Shown piece by piece: positions 32,688 through 41,976 of a stretch of DNA of 64,000 nt. Both the position numbers and the translations under genes were made by a program. Origin of the DNA: Triparma columacea (lineage: Eukaryota; Sar; Bolidophyceae; Parmales; Triparmaceae). The stretch spans positions 1-64,000 of the forward strand of contig BRYA01000097.1 of NCBI GenBank assembly GCA_030267965.1, given 5' to 3'. The notes below the pieces were generated by a model that searched no databases, had not been told where the DNA came from, and saw only the letters and a program-made list of their open reading frames with translations. Positions within the stretch are counted from its first letter, which is position 1. Every line of letters begins with the position of its first letter.

Positions 32688-35174
32688 CTAAATTGCGTCC
32701 ATGACAGCCTCAACGCTCGCCAGTTCATCCACACCCCCAAGTCTCTCGTCCTCTTCCTCCTCCGTCACGCCCGTCGTGGGAAAGACCATGTTACCGTCGG
32801 CGTCTAAGTCCACCATCTGGGCGGCAGCAGCTGCCAGGGCGGCAGGGGACATAGGGTCGGCAGGGGACATAGGGTCGGCAGGGGACATAGGGTCGGCAGG
32901 GGACATAGGGTCGGCAGGGGTAGAAGGGGCAGGGTTGGATGTGGATGCGGGTGCAACGATGGGAGCTACAGAAGGAACTGACGGTTCGGGAGAAGCCGCC
33001 ACTGGTGATGCGGGTGCAACGATAGGAGCTACAGAAGGAACTGACGGTGCGGGAGAAGCCGCCACTGGTGATGCAGGTGCAACGATAGGAGCTACAGAAG
33101 AAATTGACGGGGCGGGAGAAGCCGCCACTGGTGATGCGGGTGCAACGAAAGGAGCTACAGAAGGAACTGACGGTGCGGGAGAAGCCGCCACTGGTGATGC
33201 GGCTGACGATGCCTCCGGCGCTGGGGGGTCTACAGCTGACATTGCCTCAGGAGCGGAGGGGGCAACAACTAGTGCCGACTTGGGCTCCCATCTTTTCTTC
33301 GGCGGCAACGGCGGCCTCTCCTTTGGCGGCGGTCTGACCCTAGATTTGCTAGCCTCGAAGTCCGTTAGCATGTTCACAGTTTTCAAGTTGTGCTTCCCAG
33401 CTCTCTTGGCCTTCTCACTCTTCGACATCTTCTTGGCTACCGTCTTCCCCCTGGCATCCTTCCCCCGAGCATCCTTCCCTCGAGCATCCTTCCTCCCCCC
33501 CCCCTGAAGCAGAAATTCGTGCATAGCCGTAGCCTCGACAGCCGCCTCTCTCTCCCTATTTCTTACCGCGCTAAAAAGCGCTCCCACCCCTGTCGCCACG
33601 CCTCCTCCCCCCATGCCCATCAAACTGGCGGCGGGACCGAGGTGCTCATAGCCGGGGATGGAAGTGCCGTGACCGCCACCGAGGTGCTCGTAGCCTGGGA
33701 CCCCAGCCTCATTCGAGGCAAGGTGCTCGTACCATGGAAGTCCCCCCCCTCCAGCTCTCCCCACTGGTCCCTTCTCGTTGTCCTTCTGCTCCTCCCTCGC
33801 CGCCTTCTTCCTCTCGGGGGAATTTTTCGGTGCGTACGATATAAGGTCCTCCGAATTTTGTGACCAAATGTCTTCGCTCTGCGGCTCCTTCTCCTTGTTG
33901 CCCTTCCTCTTCCCCCCCATTTCCATTTCGGAAGCACTACGAGACCTCGAAAGCCCCTTGCCTGTGACTTCCTCAACCTCCTGCTGTTCTAAAGCCTTCC
34001 TCGTGCCATAAGCCTCGGGGGCGTACCAACAGGGTTTACTCGTACTCTTCGTACTTTTACCGAGCGTTACCCCAACGAGCGCGTCGAGTGCATTCAACGG
34101 GACATCGTGAGCATCTTGTGCCAGCTCTGCCCTTCTCTTGTTGTCGGCCACTTGCTTCCTCCCCTTCTCCTTCTTTTTCTTTTTGTCCTCCTCATCTTCC
34201 ATATCGATCCCGTGGATAGCCTTCCTATGAGGCTTCAGGTTACTCTTCCTTTTCGTCTCGAACGGGCACCCATCTACCCCGCATGCATACCAGACAACGT
34301 CAATGTCGTGGACGGACTGACGGTGCTGCAGCAGTTGGCTGTTGCGCTTGGACACGAACGTGCAATTTGGCTGGTCGCAGGGGAACCATTGGACACCGTT
34401 GCTGTCGAAGAAAGAAGAGAAGTCGGAGGACGACACCTGATCATTGACTGTGGGGCACGGCTTGCAGCCCTGGTTGTGTTTGGCAGAGTAATGCTATGGG
34501 AGGGGGAGGGGTGGTAGTTGCGTTAGCAGAGTAGTTGAAATAATGTATTCCGCATCGCTTGTGTTGGCGTCGTGGTGTATTACTGTCTCGCCACTTGACA
34601 AATCTTCTCCTGCCCCCCCACCATCCCATCTCACCTCTTTCAAATTGCTCTTCTTCTTCGTCTTAAAATCGCACCCATCGATTTCGCAGGGGTACCAAAC
34701 GACGTCAATGTCGTGAGCGTGAGCCTTATGCTGCTTCAGGTGGATCCTCCGCTTCGCCTTGTACCCGCAGCCAGGAAAGGTGCACGGGTACCAAACCACA
34801 TCTATGCCATGCACGTCCCTTCTGTGCTGCTTCAGCTTATCCCTGCGTTTTGTAACGTACTTGCAGTCGGGTTGGCCGCACGCGAAAGAGCCTTCTGCCT
34901 TGGTGTTCAGTGGGGTTGGTGAGAGAGCAGCCAGCATTTCTGCAGCATCCCTCTTCTTGAGTTCCTTTTCGAGCGCCTGGAGCGTCTGCTGCTGGCTCCC
35001 CGTCCCGTCCTCGAACCTAGAACTCCTGAATTTGTTGCTGTTCAAGAAACTGCCCAAACTCATTGGAGGAACATCCAGCTTGATGGAACCACGCCTCCTA
35101 CCTCTGTCCATGTTTATGATGTTTATGATGGCTTTCTTCGGTGGAGCTCCCGACTTATCATCGGGGCTAGACAT
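32688..35174 (-). CDS. C2H2 zinc-finger protein with five fingers and Pro/Ala repeats
   Basis: Exons 34635-35174 and 32688-34493 (minus), phase-0 junction KSNLKE|HYSAKH inside finger 3; 781 residues. Fingers: FACGQPDCKYVTKRRDKLKQ-HRRDVH, YPCTFPGCGYKAKRR...HAH, YPCEIDGCDFKTKKK...KH, FPCDQPNCTFVSKRN...VH and YACGVDGCPFETKRK...IH. They are spaced by a conserved (G/D)IDVVWY linker, a style seen in stramenopile C2H2 families. Downstream are a Lys/Glu region, three YEHL repeats, KDARG repeats, a Lys-rich nuclear-signal-like patch, four 21-residue SPVAASPAPSVPS...APIVAPA repeats and a DPMSPA repeat. Probably nuclear and nucleic-acid-binding; target unknown. The splice inside finger 3 is strongly supported because it completes the zinc ligands. 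Confidence 0.88.
32841..33206. repeat. Two coding minisatellites in the zinc-finger gene (18-bp and 63-bp units)
   Basis: An 18-base unit (GGCAGGGGACATAGGGTC on the plus strand) repeats four times at 32841-32917 and encodes DPMSPA. A 63-base unit repeats about four times from 32944 (anchors at 32944, 33007, 33070, 33133 and a partial at 33196) and encodes the Pro/Ala repeat. Unit lengths are multiples of three, so copy changes keep the frame. Confidence 0.92.
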
Positions 35175-35510
35175 CGAAAAGACAACTTATCGTAAAATAT
35201 CCGATAATATGGTGGTAAGTGGACAAAATCTAGCAATTCTTGAAGGTTCTTTGATCAGCGACAGGGACCAAGGACCACTCCTATGGGCGTTCTCTCAAAA
35301 CGCCCAAAACCCCTTGCACCATTTATGCCCTTAAAAAGAAACGCTCGCGGCGCCGCATACCCGCGCAAGGTTGGGATAGACTAATTTGTGTACGCCCGAC
35401 CCGCTCCGAAAGTTTGCGCTAAAAAATTCGCGCGTCTTCAACATAATAAAATAAAAATAAGTTTGGGTTTTTTGGGGGGTTTTAGGGGTGTTTATTTTTT
35501 TATATTCGTG

Positions 35511-35600
35511 TTGCTTTTGTAAGCAGATACTTTGTATTGAAGTTAAGTATGTATAAATGAGATGTTCCGGAGTAATTTTAAGGGTAAACGAGTTAAACTA
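35511..35600 (+). repeat. Direct repeat copy 1 (ncRNA-like or element remnant)
   Basis: Begins TTGCTTTTGTAAGCAGATAC and continues through a GTATTGAAGTTAAGTATG segment to GATGTTCCGGAGTAATTTTA. Closely matched by the copy at 35855 with scattered substitutions and a small indel. Flanks do not match clearly. Orientation is arbitrary. Confidence 0.75.
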
Positions 35601-35854
35601 AGTGTTTAATGGCTGCTTTTGTGTTTTGTTATGGTGTTGGGGCCGGAAAGTTTGATGGTTTGGAACTTTAACGACGTCGAAAGACGTATTTCTTTTTACC
35701 GTTCGCTCTAAGATCGTATAGGGAACACCGGTTTGCGCTGTACCTCAATATAAAAATCGTTAAGTTGTTGATTAATGGGTTAGTTTTCCTGGTACAGCCT
35801 CCGTGTGTTTTCTACCTACAGCTCTATTCCTGTAAATTGGAAAAAATTAAAGTT

Positions 35855-35941
35855 TTGCTTTTGTAAGTAGATACTTAGTATTGGAGTTTAGTATGTATAT
35901 AAAAGATGTGCCGGAGTATTTTTAAGCCTCGATGAGTTGAT
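35855..35941 (+). repeat. Direct repeat copy 2 (ncRNA-like or element remnant)
   Basis: Same element as at 35511, 344 bases downstream: TTGCTTTTGTAAGTAGATAC, then GTATTGGAGTTTAGTATG, then GATGTGCCGGAGTATTTTTA. In both copies ATACTTxGTAT followed by AGTxxAGTAT offers a short local stem. Confidence 0.75.
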
Positions 35942-36010
35942 TTGGTGGTTTTATGGATGCTTCATCGTTGGCTATGCTTGGCTTTTGGGGTGTTAGGTGC
36001 TTTAGGAGTT

Positions 36011-36089
36011 AAAGTAGTTGACTACCGCCATATGGCGTGCTTCGCACTCGCCATCTGAACCACGTAGTTGGCCTCTAGTCAACTACTTT
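36011..36089. other. 14-bp perfect inverted repeat enclosing two smaller hairpins
   Basis: AAAGTAGTTGACTA (36011-36024) pairs exactly with TAGTCAACTACTTT (36076-36089). The 51-base interior contains the 12-base palindrome CGCCATATGGCG (36026-36037) and an overlapping alternative hairpin of GGCGTGC with GCA..CGCC (36034-36052). Overall a branched, cloverleaf-like fold is possible, but tRNA consensus positions are absent. Confidence 0.65.
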
Positions 36090-36410
36090 GCTCGAGTTGA
36101 GATGATCTAGCCTTACCAGAGTCTACGACAAGCGAGTTGTATCTTGTCTATTTTTGTTCAATTACGCTACTTAGGATTACAAAAATGTGGTATATTGACT
36201 AATACGATATAACTGAGTACGTATATATAATTTATATCTAAATATGTTGTCAAAATGAGCAAATAAAGTGACAGAGAAAGTGACTCTTTTTTCAGCATTT
36301 TGACAGCCCGACCATATGAACCACTCCGGAACCAAGGATTCCTCTCGAATTTAACAGAAGAAATTAAAACTTGTTTTTACTGTCTTCTAATTTTGTCCCT
36401 TTAGCACATT

Positions 36411-37901
36411 TTAGCCCATTCTCTCCAACTTACTGGCGTCCTTCTTTTTCTTGTCCTCGGCCCCTGCGCCCGCAGCGGCCGCCTTCTTCACCTTGTCGCC
36501 CTTCTTCTTCTTCCCTTTGACTTTGAGGCCTAGCCTCTCCCTGAGCAGCTTTTCCACCTTCTTGGAGTCTGGGTTCCCGTGCTTGCTGCCCTCAGCGGCG
36601 TACTCATGGGCCCTCTTCCCGTTTTCGTCGACTTCGTCTGCGTTCGCCCCTGCCTCAAGCAGCATGTTGACACATCCCTTCTTTCCGAACCACGCTCCCA
36701 AGTGCAGAGGCGTTGCCCCTGTGACTCCTTTCTTGTTGACGTTAGCCCCCTTCTGAATTAGGAGCTTGAGGCACTCCTCCTCGCCCGTCTGCGAGCAGAT
36801 GCCTACGGCGCTGCTCTTCTGCGGCCCTCCCTCAATGTCCAGATCAATGGTCGGCGCCTGAAGGAGCCTCTTGACAACGGCGAGGTTTCCGAACATGCAT
36901 GCGACATGGAGCGGGGGGACGCCGCACCCGAGGCAGTTTGGGTCACAACCCATCCCGAGGAGACAGTCCACGACCTCGAGGTTCCCCTTCTGAGCTGCTG
37001 CATAGATCGCCTCCGCGCCGTTCATCGCTTTGGGGTTCACGTCAGCCCCTTTGGAGTGGAGAAGCTCGAGCATAGGCACATTGCCTGCCTTGGCGGCAAG
37101 GAAGAATGGTGTCATTTTATTACCATCTAGAGCCTCAATCTCTGCACCATTCTCGACCAGTATTTTGCAGGGCTGCACGTCAATGGGTCCCCCTCTGTAT
37201 GCACTGACGTGAAGGGGGCTGCTCTCCTCGCTGCCCCTCTCATCAACATCAAAACCAATCTCCAACAGGTAACTTATAACCTTGTTGGCCCCCTGGGCGC
37301 TCGCTATCCACAACAAAGAATTTCCAGCAGAGTCCTTAAGCGCCTTCAAAGTCGCCACGCACTCCTCCATCCCGATAGCACCCTTAGCCCCCTCCTCGGT
37401 GGCCCGCGCAACGACGCACTCGAGGCACCTCCTCATATTTACCCTCGCCATGACCCCAATCCCGCACTTCTCGCCCTCGTACATTACGCACAGGTCGTCC
37501 AGGAGTTCTTTCCCCTTCGCCATACCCTCCAAGAGTGCGATGCACATATCCTCTGAGTCCCTCCCTGTCTCCGCTGCAATCTCAATCAGAGTCATGTTTA
37601 CTGTTGTCGCCTCTTCCACCACCTTCTCCCCAGTCTCCTTATTGACCTTGACCTTGGCCTCCCTCTCAACCTCATGTCTAATTCCGCACACCGCAGGGTG
37701 CTTCTTTATAAACATTTTTAGAAGGTCCCCCTGCCCACTCGTGATGGCCTTGCTCGCGTTACTGAAAATTTTCAAGTTTATTGAGACCTCGTTGGGCTGG
37801 ACAAAGTCGGGGATAGATTCATTTCGGGACCTGGCCCCGAAGTGGGGTGGTTTGGCGTCGAGAGACGCCCCCTTCATGGACTGGCGGAGAAGTGCGCTCA
37901 T
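36411..37901 (-). CDS. Ankyrin-repeat protein with Lys-rich C-terminus
   Basis: Single exon, 496 residues, ATG at 37901. About residues 190-440 form roughly seven ankyrin repeats, seen in phrases such as GNSLLWIASAQGANKVISYLL, SSPLHVSAYRGG, MTPFFLAAKAGNVPMLELLH, VPPLHVACMFGNLAVVKRLL and ATPLHLGAWFGKKGCVNMLL. The first 190 residues are helical and Cys-containing without a recognised domain. The C-terminal 50 residues are a KGKKKKGDKVKK/KKKKD basic tail that could act as a nuclear signal or nucleic-acid contact. Ankyrin arrays mediate protein binding; the partner is not predictable. Confidence 0.88.
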   Translation of the reverse strand: MSALLRQSMKGASLDAKPPHFGARSRNESIPDFVQPNEVSINLKIFSNASKAITSGQGDLLKMFIKKHPAVCGIRHEVEREAKVKVNKETGEKVVEEATTVNMTLIEIAAETGRDSEDMCIALLEGMAKGKELLDDLCVMYEGEKCGIGVMARVNMRRCLECVVARATEEGAKGAIGMEECVATLKALKDSAGNSLLWIASAQGANKVISYLLEIGFDVDERGSEESSPLHVSAYRGGPIDVQPCKILVENGAEIEALDGNKMTPFFLAAKAGNVPMLELLHSKGADVNPKAMNGAEAIYAAAQKGNLEVVDCLLGMGCDPNCLGCGVPPLHVACMFGNLAVVKRLLQAPTIDLDIEGGPQKSSAVGICSQTGEEECLKLLIQKGANVNKKGVTGATPLHLGAWFGKKGCVNMLLEAGANADEVDENGKRAHEYAAEGSKHGNPDSKKVEKLLRERLGLKVKGKKKKGDKVKKAAAAGAGAEDKKKKDASKLERMG

Positions 37902-38296
37902 TGCCTGCTGTCTGCAATATCAATATCGACTATAAGCGTCGTGATGGGTGGGTTAGAAGAAGTTTTGAATGGAGAAGAATACGACAAAGGGAGAATGCAG
38001 AGGGGATTCTTTAACCGGATTTCTCTGCCCCTCCCGTTCACAAATATTCCACTTACGTTGCACAGAGAAGAAACACAAGACAACAGTAAATAAGCAAAAA
38101 TTTGAGAAGAGCAGAGGCAAAGGGCAAGGCAGCGAAGGGCAAAGGCAGCAAGGGCAGAGGTTGTGAACAAAACCCCTTCTGAACTGATCGCGGTTCGAGG
38201 GGTCTATCTAGACCAGGAAATCGTGCGCAAAGTGCAATAAAAATGATTCGCAAGGTTCGTTTATGACGCTATAGTTTCTATTCCTTGCGCTAATAC
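37902..38296. other. Intergenic region with purine-rich GGCA/GGGCA tract
   Basis: 395 bases upstream of the ankyrin gene and downstream of the channel gene stop. Bases 38105-38160 are a purine-rich AAGGGCA/GGCAGCG tract. A TTGCAGACAGCAG just before the ankyrin ATG could be the acceptor of a 5' UTR intron. No gene recognised. Confidence 0.5.
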
Positions 38297-41200
38297 TTAT
38301 CGCACTCTCCCCAACTTGGTGGTAAGCATGGCGTATATTTTGTCTATTCTTTCCTGCAGGAGCCCAAGCTGCTGGCTGACAACGTCGTCATTGTTCAACA
38401 TGTCGTCTGTCACCATGCCCCCGAAGCCCCTTGTCGTTCCCTGCCTCATTCCGCTCAAGTCCCTCACTGGCGCCGCACCCTCACTATCAAAAGTCCTCGT
38501 AGAAGACGCTGTCATTGCCTTGCTCAACTTACTGGTTGGGGAGACGGGACTGGCGCTTACGCCTGAGCTGCTGGACCCCTCATTGATTGGCTGGAGGTGA
38601 TCCTGAGCGTGGGCCTCGACCTCCGCTGTGTGGGCCTGCATGAAGCCCGCTCCGCCCATATTGCTGAGTGCGATGCCAGAGGGGGACCTCCCTGCATGGG
38701 CAAGCCTCACAGGCAGGCTTGCCGTCTCAGGAATGGAGCCCGGGAGGTCGTACCCCCCACCACCCTCTCCTTCCTCACCATTCCGTTCCGCGTAATCTCC
38801 AATCATGAGCTGCCTGCTCTCAATGGCTTCATTCACCGCGTCCTCAATCAGTTCCCTCTCCTCAAGGCTCGCTTGAGTGTTATGTAGCTTCTTAAAGTTC
38901 TCTATCTTCCTTTTGACAATCAGTTGTTTCATTTCGTCCGCAAAGTCAGGGGACTCCCTGAGAATCTCCTCAAAAACCTCCTGCACCAGCACGTTAACCT
39001 CGCAGATGGTCTTAGCCTGCACAGAAGTAGTCCTCCTGACCTCCATCAATAAGCTAATCTCACCAAAAAATTGCCCGTTGCTTAGGAGGATCTCCTTCTC
39101 GTTCTCAATGTCTCCCTGAGTTACAATCTCCCACGGGTCCCTCAGGAACACCTGACAAACTCCCCTACTTATAATATACAACTCCGAGCCAATGTCTCCC
39201 TTCAAGATGATCCAGTCTCCTGGAAGGAACACCCTCGTCTGCAGCTCCATGCACACCTTGCTAAGGAAGGTGTCATCGACCCTGCTGAAGAGGCTCACCC
39301 CCTGGACGACGTCCTTGTACATGTGCAGAGCCAGTTTTCCTCTAAGGTCGCCGCTCATTCCCTTGTCGGTCAGGAGCGTAATTTTGTCGTCGTACTGCTT
39401 CTGGTTCACCCACATGTAGTCGTAGTATGCTAGGACTCGGTTCTGCAACACCCAAGGGACTCCGTAGTACTTGAGTTCCTCTTTCACTCGATCCAGCTTC
39501 GACCTAAACACAGCGGATGCCAGATGCCGGTCCCTCAGCAAGAGCCCAATGTGCCCCACCACCATGCTCATCTCAAAGATGCCGCCCATCATGAGAAAGA
39601 CGGTAAGAAGGTACATCGTGTAACCATGCTCCCAGTCGAAGTAGCCGTCCGTGTAGGATTTGAGGGCCTGCAGAGGAGGTTGTGTTAGTCAATATATGGT
39701 GCGTTAGGGGATATTTGTCATTTCTCACCTGAGTGATGGTCACTGCCCCCTTCTCCTTGATCCCTTTGGCTCCCCCCAGCGTGCCGCCGGCAGGGGACAT
39801 TCCAACCATGATAGAGAAGCACACGTAGATAGCCTCGGCGTAAAGGTTGAAGACTGAGTCGCCCTCGCAAGGGTCCTGCACGTCATTCGACACCATTGAG
39901 TAGACCCCGTCTCCGTCTAAGTCGACCCAGAATTCTGCGGTGCAGATTTCTAGGACCTTGGCAACCAAACATGCTCCCACGTGAAGGGAAACGAGCATTC
40001 CCAATATCACGAGGGTCAGGGCGTAGAACCTGTCATGAGCGACAGGCGAAGCGAGCGACGGGTGAAGCGAATCGTGAAAGCAGTTGCGTTAGTGGTTTCG
40101 CATTGCCGCATTACCGTGAGCAAAAATATCGGTGTTAAGAGCCCTCCAAAGAAAAAGCTAAATTGTGTCGTCTTCGCTGCCCATTTTCTCACCTCGCATA
40201 CTTGTTGAAGGCCCTAAGAAGGCGTGCCATGCGGAGAAGTTTGGGGATCTTAAAGTACTTAGACATCTTGACGGACTTACGCTGCGCCTTGTTTGTGATC
40301 TTTTTGTCGACCTGCAAGTGTGGCGAGCAAAGCGAGCCGGTGTGGAAAGGGTTGAGTTAGTGAGTAAGTTAAGGTTGCTAGCGATGCAGAGCTCATGGCC
40401 GTCGCTGTGCTGATACAATCCCTTTTCCCCGTCCTCACCTCCTCGCTCGACCCTACGAAAACTTCCCAAGGCACAGAAGCGAAGAAGTCAATCACGAACC
40501 AACTCTTGAGGTAGTGCTTGGCGATCTTGTTGGAGTCCATTATGGTAGCTCCATGGTCTACGAACCCAGTTCTAAAGTTCAGGAAAACGTCACAGATGAA
40601 CCACACGTCCATAAAGACTGAAAGGGCATTCATGGTATCAGAGGACCACGTATTGAAACCAATGTAGAAAGGGATCAACCAGATCAGGACGAGCACAAGT
40701 AGAGCCGTAACTATGTCCCAGAAGAGGCGGTACTGCGACTCAGGGTGCAAAATAAATTTGTAAAGCTGCTTCTGCTTCTGCACTTTGATGAAGGAGGCTC
40801 GTGAGCTTTGTTTGGTGAATATTGCCTTGTTTGAGTCCTCCTCGTGAAGAATCTTAATGTCGCGAAGAAAGAACGTCTTAATGTGTTCGGGGATGTAACG
40901 GTACCACCATGGCGGGTCGTCGTATTCGCCATTCTGCCGGAGGTTGGTGGGGGGCTCCTTGGGACCTTTCCTTGATGCATTGCCCCTCGTGGAGCGCTCA
41001 TTGCCCATATTGTTGGCTTTCGTGGGAGCCTAGGGAGAGGGGGGTGTTAGGGGGGCGTGATTGGAGGGGTTTGGGGGGGGGGGGAGGACACTCACCCTGT
41101 TGTTGGAGTCCTTGTCTGAATCACTCCCCCCTGAGCTGTCTAACGGAGCATTACCCACCATGTTGTTGAGGGTCTTTGGTGATGGGGGGGCGTCCTTTTC

Positions 41201-41374
41201 GGTTTGTCTAAATGAAACGCGAGGGCGCTGCTTTGGCTTCAAGATAGCTTGTCCTTCACCTGCCGAGCCAGTGTTGGGATTTGTGTTATGGTCATTCACA
41301 TCTGACTGCAACGACGAGGATCCGTTCGAGGTGGAAGGGTTGAGAGGTTCCGTTCCGTCGCCTTCCTTCGGCAT
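38297..41374 (-). CDS. Cyclic-nucleotide-binding ion channel (CNG/HCN/EAG superfamily)
   Basis: Exons (minus) 41096-41374, 40439-41029, 40193-40311, 39729-40029, 38297-39667; 886 residues, all junctions in frame. After a polar N-terminus, transmembrane helices start near residue 197 (TALLVLVLIWLIPFYIGF; FMDVWFICDVFLNFRTGF; SWFVIDFFASVPWEVF). Exon 3 is the S4-like basic helix (KLLRMARLLRAFNKYAR), followed by S5 in exon 4. The pore loop near 400 reads YVCFSIMVGMSPAGG: no GYG or GFG filter, closer to the non-selective CNG type. S6 starts exon 5 (LLTVFLMMGGIFEMSMVVGHIG). A C-linker and a cNMP-binding domain follow at about 567-670 (GDWIILKGDIGSELYIISRG; NGQFFGEISLLMEVRRTTSVQA, the FGE...RTT phosphate-binding cassette). 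The C-terminus is Ser-rich and ends in a short coiled coil. Predicted plasma- or endomembrane cation channel gated by cyclic nucleotides. Confidence 0.93.
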
Positions 41375-41963
41375 CTTCTTTTGTTGGGGGGAGGGCTAGT
41401 AGCTGGATGAGATGTTGACCGAGCGGGGGTTAAGATTGGAGGATTCTAGTGGGTTGGGTTGGTGTGGCAAGGAAAGGAGATGGTAAGCGGTGCAGGCGAA
41501 TAGACGGAGGGAGGGAGGGGTGGAGGGGGGTGCACGGATGGAAGTCTCCGCCCTGTTTTTACTTTGAGGAGACAACAACAACTGCTTCGGTATGGCGGTT
41601 TCCTGAAATGCAGCGAGAAAGACTTTTGAGGGAAATATGATTTTTGATTTTTTTCTTTTCGGTGCGCTTTTAGCGTATGTGGGGAGTTATTCAGTGAATT
41701 TCTATAAGGCAATCATAAGCGTGCAGGACCTTGAAAATAAAGCTTTTCCTTTTGGTTTGCAACGAAGCAGCTTGCGCGATTTACACGAGATATTTGTTTT
41801 TCGGTAGCTTTAGACATGCTATAACGATCATGGCCGCCNNNNNNNNNNNNNNNNNNNNNNNNNNNNCCCCCCCCCCTCTCCGCTCCTAAAGTGGGGCGCG
41901 ATCATGGCCGCCCGACACGCTTTCAATTTCCCTCCCCCCCCCCCCCTCCCCCCCTCTCCGCTC
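41375..41963. other. Intergenic region containing assembly gap and tandem duplicate
   Basis: 589 bases hold the channel gene's upstream region, an AT-rich part near 41640-41750, the N run and a duplicated C-rich segment next to the 3' end of the aminotransferase gene. No ORF accepted. Confidence 0.6.
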
Positions 41964-41976
41964 CTAGAGTGGGGCG
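41825..41976. repeat. ~75-bp tandem duplication spanning an N gap
   Basis: CGATCATGGCCGCC starts at 41825 and again at 41899; each copy ends in a C-run followed by CTCTCCGCTCCTARAGTGGGGCG. The first copy is interrupted by 28 Ns (41839-41866). The second runs into the 3' end of the aminotransferase frame. Either a real tandem duplication or an assembly join artefact at a C-homopolymer. Confidence 0.8.

Larger units (their letters stand above)
35175..36410. other. Long noncoding interval with duplicated element and stem structure
   Basis: 1236 bases without a credible ORF, the longest such gap in the window. It holds the zinc-finger gene's upstream region, a T-rich patch near 35450-35510, two related copies of a roughly 90-base element (35511-35600 and 35855-35941), a 14-bp inverted repeat around 36011-36089, and an AT-rich stretch at 36170-36270. 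No tRNA, rRNA or standard spliceosomal RNA was recognised by eye. Confidence 0.7.

Noticed and set aside
36011..36089. tRNA gene
   Set aside because: Stem is 14 bp and no T-loop (GTTCRAxxC) or D-loop consensus at the right places.
35175..36410. Spliceosomal snRNA (U1-U6) or 7SL gene
   Set aside because: None of the well-known conserved boxes could be found by eye; a covariance-model search would be decisive.
38185..38230. tRNA T-arm-like CGGTTCGAGG
   Set aside because: No matching acceptor or anticodon arms around it on either strand.
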